The notes under the pieces are model-generated. The model ran no database searches, was not told where the DNA came from, and worked only from the letters and a program-made list of their open reading frames with translations. Below are positions 1-6,047 of a stretch of DNA of 64,000 nucleotides, in pieces (positions within the stretch are counted from its first letter, which is position 1; the number at the start of each line of letters is the position of its first letter). Location: assembly GCA_963712055.1 (NCBI GenBank), contig CAVQGN010000003.1:248001-312000 (forward strand), written 5' to 3'. The position numbers and the translations under genes were made by a program. The DNA is from JAHBVL01 sp963712055 (GTDB lineage Bacteria; Chloroflexota; Chloroflexia; Thermomicrobiales; UBA6265).

Positions 1-340
1 CCTGAACCAGGTCGTGTCCGGCGTTGACCCAAGCGATCAACCCACCGTTCAGGCTCTTCGCGTCCGTGAATCCTGATCGCTCCAGCATTTCCGCCGCTAT
101 CAGGCTACGTCTCCCAGAACGGCAGACAATAATGACCGGTTTCTGCGGATCCAGCTCGCCTTTGCGAAAGGCGAGCGCATCGAGCGGAATCAATGTTGAT
201 TCGGGCAGATGACCGGCCATCCATTCATTTTGCTCGCGACAGTCGACAACCTGCACATCGGCATCATTCCGGGCTTCGACCAAGTGCGTCACATCTACCT
301 CGAGCGGATCGAGACCGGTTGAAAAGAGTTTTTTCAGCAT
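1..340 (-). CDS. Rhodanese-domain sulfurtransferase (3' end outside window)
   Basis: This is a single-domain rhodanese, a cytoplasmic sulfur-transfer enzyme that carries sulfane sulfur on an active-site cysteine. The reading frame starts at the ATG at 340 and is open to base 1, so 113 residues are visible and the C-terminus is missing. The active-site loop reads CRSGRRS with the cysteine near residue 73, and the typical VVDCREQNEW and GH-P motifs lie at about 31-45. An AGGAAA ribosome site precedes the ATG. It is the last visible gene of the sulfur operon that begins near 2509, and its start overlaps the small ORF before it by seven bases. Handling of sulfur released by the CstB-like enzyme is the natural inferred role. 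Confidence 0.9.
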   Translation of the reverse strand, partial: MLKKLFSTGLDPLEVDVTHLVEARNDADVQVVDCREQNEWMAGHLPESTLIPLDALAFRKGELDPQKPVIIVCRSGRRSLIAAEMLERSGFTDAKSLNGGLIAWVNAGHDLVQ

Positions 341-429
341 TTCGGACGTTTTCCTTCCACGACCGGAGATGGGTCGGTCATCTCGTCATTCTCGTTCATC
401 TCCCCCGCCGGAGGAGGAAGTGGAACCAT
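334..429 (-). CDS. Tiny ORF in the sulfur operon, 31 residues
   Basis: A 31-codon frame starts at an ATG directly after the stop of the preceding 32-residue ORF and ends seven bases inside the rhodanese gene. The peptide is proline-rich at the start and acidic in the middle (M-V-P-L-P-P-P-A-G-E, then N-E-N-D-E). I do not recognise it. The tight packing on both sides suggests either a translated small protein or a relay that couples translation of the neighbouring genes. There is no homology evidence. Confidence 0.3.
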   Translation of the reverse strand: MVPLPPPAGEMNENDEMTDPSPVVEGKRPKC

Positions 430-528
430 TCAGGTTCCGACACCCATCTTCGGCAGGATGACCCGCTGCAAAAGGAACCAGCCGCCGACGGCCAACAGAA
501 TCGGTAGTGCACCCGCCAGTGATTCCAT
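430..528 (-). CDS. Small single-span membrane protein, 32 residues
   Basis: A 32-residue ORF begins at an ATG whose A is also the last base of the stop codon of the CstB-like gene (TGATG), an arrangement typical of translational coupling. The predicted peptide has a hydrophobic core, LAGALPILLAVGGWFLLQ, followed by R and K residues, as in a small single-pass membrane protein. Its position between the persulfide dioxygenase and the rhodanese suggests a role in sulfide handling or membrane anchoring, but that is only context. I do not recognise the family. Confidence 0.5.
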   Translation of the reverse strand: MESLAGALPILLAVGGWFLLQRVILPKMGVGT

Positions 529-1916
529 CAGGAGGTCACCACCGGGAGTCCGGCGGCTTGCCAGGCATCAATCCCGCCATCGACGTTGAGAATATCGCCA
601 TAGCCCGCATTCTGAAGAAGACTCGCTGCGACCCGTGAACGGAGGCCGCTCTGGCAGGTCAAGACAACCGGATCACCGGCGTCGAGCGGCAAGGCTGCTC
701 CCTGAGTGATCCGCCCCACGTAATGATGAACCGCACCATCGATATGACCTTCCCGCCATTCCTCGTCCGACCGCACATCCACGACGCGAATGGATTCCCG
801 TTGCTGCAAGGTCTGGAAGAGCTCAGTCGGTTCGATCGACTGGAGCGCCTCGGTTGGCTGGCCGGCTGCTTTCCAGGCTTCGATTCCACCTTCGAGGAAT
901 CCACTAACTGCATCCAGCCCGATCCGGCGGAGTTCGTTGCGATAGAACGCGTATTCGGCATCATCGGCGAGGAGGAGAATCAGCGGCCGATCGTAGGGAG
1001 CAAACCAGCCGATCCAGTTGACGAAATCTGGCTCGCTTCCGGCGAAAAATGAACCGGGGATGTGGGCAGCATCATAGGCGGATTCGGAGCGTGCGTCGAC
1101 GATCAACCCACCAGACTCCACGATTTCGGACGCCTCAGCCACGGTCAGCGGCGTTCCGTCGGGCAGATCGCGCACCAACGCCGGGCCGAGCTTGTTGACC
1201 CGCTTCATCGTCGGATAGTAGGACGGAGCGATCGGCATACCGGTCATGACCGAGTCGATGAACTCCGGTTCCGACATCGGCCGCAGAGCGTAATTGCCAA
1301 TCCGCTCGTTGGCCATCGTCGAATGGGGCGCTTCGCCGATCTTCTTGCCACACGATGATCCCGCAGTATGGCCCGGATACACGACGACATCATCCTTCAA
1401 TCGCGGTAGGCGCGTAGCGATCGTTTCGTAGAGCTGATGGGCAAGTTCGCCGGTGTGAGCTTTTCCGAGGAGATCGGGGCGGCCCACTTCGCCAACGAAA
1501 AGGAGATCTCCGGTGAAAAAGGCTACCGGTTCCGGCCGCTGTGCGGGATCGATGAGGAGAAAGCCGATATGTTCCGGCGTATGTCCAGGGGTCCAGAACG
1601 TTTCGAGTAAGAGCGTGCCGAGTGGAACAGTGTCTCCATCATCGAGCGGGGTATGATCGAACTCCTGGGCACCCAACCGACTCGAGTAAATGGGCGCGCC
1701 AGTGATTTCGGCTAGCTCTAGCGCTCCAGAAACGAAGTCGGCGTGAACATGGGTTTCGAGAATCGCGGTGATCTCCATGCCCCGCTCATTCGCAATGCGG
1801 ACGTATTCGTCGACGTCTCGACGCGGATCGATGACCGCCATCTTGCCAGATGACTCGTCTCCGACCAGATACGCTACCTGGGCGAGACCGGGGGTGAAGA
1901 CACGTTCGATGATCAT
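528..1916 (-). CDS. CstB-like persulfide dioxygenase-rhodanese fusion
   Basis: A three-domain protein of 462 residues. Residues 1-240 form a metallo-beta-lactamase fold with iron ligands in THVHAD (H56, H58, D60), PGHTPEH (H112), GDLLF (D137) and YPGH (H183), as in ETHE1-type persulfide dioxygenases. Residues about 255-355 form a rhodanese fold without a catalytic cysteine (LLLADDAEYA in the loop). Residues about 365-460 form an active rhodanese with CQSGLRS at C421. This dioxygenase, pseudo-rhodanese, rhodanese order is that of staphylococcal CstB, which oxidises persulfides and releases thiosulfate. AGGAGG lies ten bases before the ATG. It follows a CstR-type repressor gene in one operon, so induction by sulfane sulfur is expected. 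Confidence 0.9.
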   Translation of the reverse strand: MIIERVFTPGLAQVAYLVGDESSGKMAVIDPRRDVDEYVRIANERGMEITAILETHVHADFVSGALELAEITGAPIYSSRLGAQEFDHTPLDDGDTVPLGTLLLETFWTPGHTPEHIGFLLIDPAQRPEPVAFFTGDLLFVGEVGRPDLLGKAHTGELAHQLYETIATRLPRLKDDVVVYPGHTAGSSCGKKIGEAPHSTMANERIGNYALRPMSEPEFIDSVMTGMPIAPSYYPTMKRVNKLGPALVRDLPDGTPLTVAEASEIVESGGLIVDARSESAYDAAHIPGSFFAGSEPDFVNWIGWFAPYDRPLILLLADDAEYAFYRNELRRIGLDAVSGFLEGGIEAWKAAGQPTEALQSIEPTELFQTLQQRESIRVVDVRSDEEWREGHIDGAVHHYVGRITQGAALPLDAGDPVVLTCQSGLRSRVAASLLQNAGYGDILNVDGGIDAWQAAGLPVVTS

Positions 1917-1958
1917 AGGTGATTGACCTCCTGTTCCTTGATTCGTTGAGGGTCGGTT

Positions 1959-2243
1959 CTAGCGTCCAGATCGAACGAGCGCGCGCACCGCTTGTTCAAT
2001 GGCGGCTTCCTGGGACGGAAACTCGTCCGGATGCTGGAGGCAGCGGAGTGCATACGCTTCCAGCAGCTCCCCACTAAGTGAATTGACCGCGGCTTTGATG
2101 GCAGCGAGCTGGTTGAGAATGTCGACACAGTCACGCCCTTCGTCAACCATCTTCTGCACGCCTTTGGCCTGGCCTTCGATTCTTTTCAAGCGCGCCTGCA
2201 TCTCGGCGCGTTCAGACTCGGGAAGATTCGAGATGCTTGGCAT
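1959..2243 (-). CDS. CsoR/CstR-family metal- or persulfide-sensing repressor
   Basis: A 94-residue all-helical repressor of the CsoR/RcnR/CstR family, recognised by RLKRIEGQAKGVQKMVDEGRDCVDILNQ split across helices. Copper-sensing CsoR uses a Cys, His, Cys ligand set. Here the two cysteines are present (C39 and C68), but the histidine four residues before the second cysteine is a tyrosine (Y64). Loss of that histidine with retention of both cysteines is the pattern of CstR, which senses sulfane sulfur by forming di- or polysulfide links. The ATG at 2243 has AAGGATC upstream. The gene lies just before the CstB-like gene, and a matching operator sits in the promoter at 2577-2605. Confidence 0.9.
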   Translation of the reverse strand: MPSISNLPESERAEMQARLKRIEGQAKGVQKMVDEGRDCVDILNQLAAIKAAVNSLSGELLEAYALRCLQHPDEFPSQEAAIEQAVRALVRSGR

Positions 2244-2311
2244 GATTGATCCTTTCGCATTTGCTCGCGATTCACAGGTCAAGCGGGCCGACGGCTCGCG
2301 AAATTGATGCC

Positions 2312-2509
2312 TCAGCCACCTCCAGAAGGCGCACATCCGGCCGCGTTGCCAGATTTCTTCATTCCGGTGGTCGCAAACGCGCTCATCTGCCGAGTGGCGG
2401 TCAGAGTCTGACACTCGGGACATTCGAGTACGGAGGGACCGGGCATCGTTCTTGAGAGTTTCTCGAATTGATGCCCACAGGTTTTGCACTTGTAGTCATA
2501 GAAGGGCAT
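2312..2509 (-). CDS. FmdB-family zinc-ribbon protein
   Basis: A 65-residue protein beginning MPFYDYKCKTCGHQFE, the signature of the FmdB/CxxC_CXXC_SSSS family of small putative regulators. Two CxxC pairs (C8/C11 and C30/C33) should bind one zinc. The tail is glycine- and serine-rich with one more cysteine. The ATG at 2509 is preceded by GGAG. It is the first gene after the operator-containing promoter, so it belongs to the sulfur operon with the CstR-like repressor 68 bases downstream. The molecular function of this family is not established. Confidence 0.85.
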   Translation of the reverse strand: MPFYDYKCKTCGHQFEKLSRTMPGPSVLECPECQTLTATRQMSAFATTGMKKSGNAAGCAPSGGG

Positions 2510-2576
2510 GGCTTCTCCATAGACGCAGAGGATGGCAGCCAGGCTGCTATCCAATCCAATGCACTGTTACGGATAC

Positions 2577-2605
2577 ATTGTACCCTACAGGGGTACCCCA
2601 TGCAA
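2577..2605 (-). promoter_or_regulatory. Promoter with CsoR/CstR operator in the spacer
   Basis: On the minus strand the -35 box is TTGCAT (2600-2605) and the -10 box TACAAT (2577-2582), 17 bases apart. The spacer holds the near-palindrome TACCCCTGTAGGGTA (2581-2595), with perfect TACCC/GGGTA arms. That matches the G/C-tract operators of CsoR-family repressors, so a bound repressor would block RNA polymerase. The gene for such a repressor is second in the operon, implying autoregulation. Confidence 0.75.
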
Positions 2606-2659
2606 CCTATTCAGGGCACTTGACTTGCAGGTACGATCGCTCAGTCGGTGAATCCCCGC

Positions 2660-3640
2660 CTAGCGCCGAACCGCGTTCTTGGCGAAAAAGAGGAGGTTGG
2701 CCGGGCGTTCTGCTAACCGCCGCATCAGGTAGTAATACCAGTCAGGACCGTGTGGAGTGGCAATCAGGACGGTGTAGCCGCGCATGACCAGTTCGCGCTG
2801 GAGCTGGCTGCGAATGCCGTAGAGCATCTGGAATTCGAACCGTTCCTTCCCAATCCCCTGGCGTTCGGTGTAGTTGATCAGATGATCGATAATCCGATCG
2901 TCGTGCGTGGCAATACCGGTGTAGGCGATCTCATTCAGCATCCGTTCGGCCAGCGACACAAACTCGCGGTCGACCTCTTTCTTGTCCGAAAACACAATCG
3001 AATCCGGTTCGAGATAGGCGCCTTTGACGAGACGCAAATTAGGATTGCCTGGAATCAGTCGGCTGAGATCATCCTGCGTGCGGAAGAGGTACGACTGCAA
3101 CACCGTGCCGACATTGTCGTGACCGGCAGCCCGCAAGCGTTCGTAGATCTGCAGCGTGTCGTCAACCCGCGTCGATTCCTCCATGTCCATCCGGACGAAG
3201 TTCGACAAGGTCGCGGCGTGCGACACCACCCGCTCGACATTGCTATAGGCGACATCCTGGCCCAGGTCGAGACCGAGATGGGTCAGTTTGAGCGCGACAT
3301 TGCAGGTGACGGCTTCGGCGGCGATCCGATCGAGGATTTCGATGTACTGATCGGCGACCCAGTTCGAGGTGGCAACATCCGTGACCGCTTCACCAAGCAA
3401 CGTCGTATTCGTGCGGAAACCTTGTTCGTTCAGACCGCGGAGAACGGGAATGCAATCGTCCATGGTTTCGCCGGCCACAAACCGGGAAGCGCCCAGTTGC
3501 ATCCCGTACTTGCGCACGTTATTGGCGACGAGATCCTGGTTGGTCGCTTTGAGAATCGCTTTCCGGAAAAGCGGGGTCGCCGACACCGTCGGCCCATGAT
3601 ACTGGTCGGGAGTGAACGCGCCCTGCTGACTTGTTGCCAT
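2660..3640 (-). CDS. Proline dehydrogenase (monofunctional)
   Basis: A 326-residue FAD-dependent proline dehydrogenase with a TIM barrel, which oxidises L-proline to pyrroline-5-carboxylate. Family motifs appear in order: LLGEAV, KLTHLGL, VRMDMEES, QSYLFRT, RLVKGAYLE, ATHD, and the substrate-binding DWYYYLMRRLAERPAN close to the C-terminus. Length and motif order fit the bacterial monofunctional enzymes rather than PutA. The start at the ATG at 3640 gives the usual N-terminus; the frame extends upstream but without conserved sequence. No pyrroline-5-carboxylate dehydrogenase gene is in the window, so the partner enzyme must be elsewhere. Confidence 0.92.
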   Translation of the reverse strand: MATSQQGAFTPDQYHGPTVSATPLFRKAILKATNQDLVANNVRKYGMQLGASRFVAGETMDDCIPVLRGLNEQGFRTNTTLLGEAVTDVATSNWVADQYIEILDRIAAEAVTCNVALKLTHLGLDLGQDVAYSNVERVVSHAATLSNFVRMDMEESTRVDDTLQIYERLRAAGHDNVGTVLQSYLFRTQDDLSRLIPGNPNLRLVKGAYLEPDSIVFSDKKEVDREFVSLAERMLNEIAYTGIATHDDRIIDHLINYTERQGIGKERFEFQMLYGIRSQLQRELVMRGYTVLIATPHGPDWYYYLMRRLAERPANLLFFAKNAVRR

Positions 3641-3773
3641 CGCCGTCTCACTTTCGTCACGATACCGTTTGTCGCGGCTCCACTGCCAAAACCCTGATAG
3701 CCGGATAGTACCCGGATTGAATGTCCACTTGGAAGGTCGTGGACCGAATCTCGAAATTGCGCTACCACCTACA

Positions 3774-3802
3774 TTGACGCCCACCACACTCCGTGCTAGA
3801 TT
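3774..3802 (+). promoter_or_regulatory. Sigma-70-type promoter for the monooxygenase leader
   Basis: TTGACG (3774-3779) and TAGATT (3797-3802) are separated by 17 bases, a good match to the housekeeping consensus. Transcription would start near 3809. This leaves a leader of roughly 217 bases before the monooxygenase start at 4026, with the short ORF and hairpins described separately. Confidence 0.6.
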
Positions 3803-3875
3803 CTGTTCACCGACCGAGGAACCCGTTCCATTGTGTCGGTGCAGAGTTTCCGTTTAACCGAGTAGGGTGAAGGAG

Positions 3876-3992
3876 GTGATGCCCATGAGTAGTCACGGTA
3901 GTACGGGCATCACGGTCGAGGTGATGTCTTTCTAAGTCATCACCACCGTGATGCCCAAACGCTCGAGGGTCGGTCTTTGGACCGGCCCTCGA
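3876..3992 (+). promoter_or_regulatory. Candidate attenuator or riboregulator with alternative hairpins
   Basis: Three pairings are visible. GGGCATCACGGT (3905-3916) pairs over 12 bases with ACCGTGATGCCC (3945-3956), and inside it GGTGATG (3920-3926) pairs with CATCACC (3938-3944). Alternatively GGGCATCAC (3905-3913) can pair with GTGATGCCC (3876-3884), which covers the end of the leader ORF's ribosome site. The two are mutually exclusive because GTGATGCCC occurs twice. A further 13-bp hairpin with a TTTG loop lies at 3963-3992, with no U-tract after it. The layout resembles ribosome-dependent attenuation or RBS sequestration. I know no named RNA family that matches. Confidence 0.55.
3885..3935 (+). 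CDS. Leader peptide, 16 residues
   Basis: The ORF reads MSSHGSTGITVEVMSF and has an exceptionally strong ribosome site: AAGGAGGTGAT, an 11-base match to the anti-Shine-Dalgarno sequence, four bases before the ATG. The coding sequence forms the left half of a long hairpin, and its TAA stop lies in the terminal loop. A ribosome on it would therefore melt that hairpin. It precedes the monooxygenase gene on the same transcript. A regulatory leader peptide is the most likely reading. A small secreted or modified peptide is possible but there is no signal sequence or cysteine. Confidence 0.55.
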   Translation: MSSHGSTGITVEVMSF

Positions 3993-4025
3993 TGTATTTC
4001 ACCCACCTCTTGAGGACCACGCCCC

Positions 4026-5102
4026 ATGTCCATTGCCATCGGTCTCTTCGATATCGGCCAGATTGATCCCCTCGATCCCCGCACGCATGGAGAGGTCTAT
4101 CGCAAACGTCTCGATGATGTCGCGTTCGCTGATGAACTTGGTTTCCGCTACTACTTCGCCGCCGAACGGCACTACATGCCGGTTTATCGGTTTCCAGCGT
4201 CGACCGCCTGGCTTTCAGCAGTCAGCCAGCGGACCAGGCAGATTCGGATTGGCACCATGGCCTATACCCTGCCGATCCACCAGCCGGTCGAACTGGCTGA
4301 AGAGATCGCCGTGCTCGACTGGCTCAGCGATGGTCGACTCGAGGTCGGTGTCGGTCTCGGGCATCGCCTGGAGGAACTTCACGTTCTTGGCATGGACATT
4401 CCAAACCGAATCCGGATTTTCCAGCAACGGTTGGCAGTGATGGAAGCGCTCTGGAATGGCAACGAGGTCTCACTCGATGGCGATCAGACGATTGTCAACA
4501 AAGCGGTCATCCATCCCCTTCCCCAGCAGAAACCCCAACCACCAGTCTGGTTTGCCGGCGGTGATGTCCGGTCCGCTCAATGGGCAGGAAGCGCCGGCTT
4601 GAGCCTCGCGCTCGGATTCAAGTTGTCTTCGGACCTGAAACCGGTTGCCGACGCATTCCGCGAGCAGGCCGCCGTGTATCAAGCAGCCAGCGATGAGGAC
4701 AGCAAACCCGGCGCCGGCCGGCTGGCGCTGATGCGGCAGGTCTATCTGGCTCCCACCGATGAACAAGCCTGGAGCGAGATGGCGACCGATCTCATTCGCC
4801 TCAACGCTTTCGGTTCTGAAGCACCAGTCGAAATCACACCGGCCGAACGCGAGAAAGCGACAGAAGCTGTTCACCAATTGATCGCAGACGAGATCTTCAT
4901 CGCGGGGTCACCTGCCAGCGTCGTCGAGCAGATCACCAGATTCCAGGAAACCATCGGATTCGACGTGTTTCCTGGCCAATCCCTATGCGGCCGCGGTCGA
5001 CGATGCCAGGATCGAGCGCTGCTTCCGATTGCTTGCAACCGAAGTCATACCCGCTCTCGCCTGAACGAAAACCCGGAAAGCAAACAGGCCGGTCAAGATT
5101 GA
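4026..5102 (+). CDS. Luciferase-like (LLM class) monooxygenase with 3' frameshift
   Basis: A TIM-barrel flavin- or F420-dependent oxidoreductase of the bacterial luciferase superfamily. It shows the N-terminal EVYRKRLDDVAFADELGF and FAAERHYMP segments, the RIRIGTMAYTLP strand, and LDWLSDGRLEVGVGLGH typical of the group. The substrate cannot be inferred. From about 4968 the frame turns into an unrelated tail that runs into the downstream terminator. One extra T in GTGTTTCCTGG explains this: in the shifted frame the sequence continues FLANPYAAAVDDARIERCF and ends at a TGA at 5062-5064, giving a 345-residue protein of normal appearance. So the gene is either broken near its end or carries a sequencing error. 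It sits behind the leader ORF and hairpins at 3876-3992. Confidence 0.85.
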   Translation: MSIAIGLFDIGQIDPLDPRTHGEVYRKRLDDVAFADELGFRYYFAAERHYMPVYRFPASTAWLSAVSQRTRQIRIGTMAYTLPIHQPVELAEEIAVLDWLSDGRLEVGVGLGHRLEELHVLGMDIPNRIRIFQQRLAVMEALWNGNEVSLDGDQTIVNKAVIHPLPQQKPQPPVWFAGGDVRSAQWAGSAGLSLALGFKLSSDLKPVADAFREQAAVYQAASDEDSKPGAGRLALMRQVYLAPTDEQAWSEMATDLIRLNAFGSEAPVEITPAEREKATEAVHQLIADEIFIAGSPASVVEQITRFQETIGFDVFPGQSLCGRGRRCQDRALLPIACNRSHTRSRLNENPESKQAGQD

Positions 5103-5112
5103 CCAGCCTGTT
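5083..5112. terminator. Hairpin between convergent genes
   Basis: AACAGGC-c-GGTCA and TGACC-a-GCCTGTT form a 12-bp stem with one internal mismatch. It lies between the monooxygenase (plus) and the bL25 gene (minus) and could serve both as a bidirectional terminator. The frameshifted monooxygenase frame runs into it, whereas the restored stop at 5064 lies before it. Confidence 0.6.
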
Positions 5113-5143
5113 CTGCGTTGGATCGCGCCTGGAGTGAAGCAGG

Positions 5144-5797
5144 CTACTCGTCGGAGTCGCCGCTCTCCTCGTCGCCGGACTCTTCGTCAGCCTCGGCAGC
5201 TTCGACTTCGGCTCCTTCTGCGCTCTCGACTTCTTCTCCGGGCTCCGGCTCAACGGATTCGGCCGCGATCATGGCGACGAGTTCGTCTTCCGGCGTAACC
5301 AGCGTGACATCGCCGGGGATCGTCAGATCACCGACCCGGATGGTGTCGCCGATCTCCTTCAGAGAGGAGCAATCAACTGTGATCCTGCTTGGCAGAATCG
5401 CCGGCAACCCGTGCAACACGATGTCGGACAGGTTGGTCGTGAAGATACCGTCGCCTTCGGGATGGTGGATAAAGACCAGCGGCACCGAAGCGTCGATCAT
5501 CTTCTTCAGGTTTGGCGAGAAAAAGTCGACATGAACTGCGTTGCGCCGGATCGGATCAATCTGAACATCGCGGATGAAGGACGGATATTTCACGCCATCA
5601 CATTCGAGATCGAAGAGCGTGGCGTGGCCATAGATACGCAGGAACTTCTCGAAATCTCGCGAATTGACCGACACCTGCACGGTCTCATCGAGTGTCGGTC
5701 CATAGACCACACCTGGAACGAGTCCCTGACGGCGCAACGTCTTAACCTTCTTGCCGACCACAGATCGCGGTTCGGCCATCAAAGTTGGCTGGCTCAT
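5144..5797 (-). CDS. rplY: 50S ribosomal protein bL25 (CTC/TL5 form)
   Basis: A 217-residue two-domain L25 of the long CTC/TL5 type, which binds 5S rRNA in the large ribosomal subunit. Residues 1-90 hold the L25 domain (RRQGLVPGVVYG, then IRDVQIDPIRRNAVHVDFF). The C-terminal beta domain contains LSDIVLHGLPAILPSRITVD and is followed by a very acidic Glu/Asp/Ser tail. The start at the ATG at 5797 is chosen because GAGGAG lies just upstream and the extension beyond it is not conserved. The gene stands alone, facing the monooxygenase. Confidence 0.93.
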   Translation of the reverse strand: MSQPTLMAEPRSVVGKKVKTLRRQGLVPGVVYGPTLDETVQVSVNSRDFEKFLRIYGHATLFDLECDGVKYPSFIRDVQIDPIRRNAVHVDFFSPNLKKMIDASVPLVFIHHPEGDGIFTTNLSDIVLHGLPAILPSRITVDCSSLKEIGDTIRVGDLTIPGDVTLVTPEDELVAMIAAESVEPEPGEEVESAEGAEVEAAEADEESGDEESGDSDE

Positions 5798-6047
5798 TAA
5801 CTGAGTCTCCTCACTTTTACTTCCGCTTCCGAAACGGGCCGTCATCATCAGGACCGCCGTACCGGGAACATCCCGAACCGACGAACTCTAGCATACGCTC
5901 AGACAGCGAACAGATTTCTGGCAAGTGCGAGGATCGCGCCCGGACAGGCGGGGTTTCAGAATCGACAAAGATCGGTAAACTGTCACAAGTAGCTCAACCA
6001 ATATGGTGAGTGCAATTGCATATCAACTTCGTCGGAGGAACGTCACG

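Noticed and set aside
2750..3697. A 315-codon frame opposite proline dehydrogenase
   Set aside because: It mirrors a gene with all family motifs and has no ribosome site or recognisable sequence.
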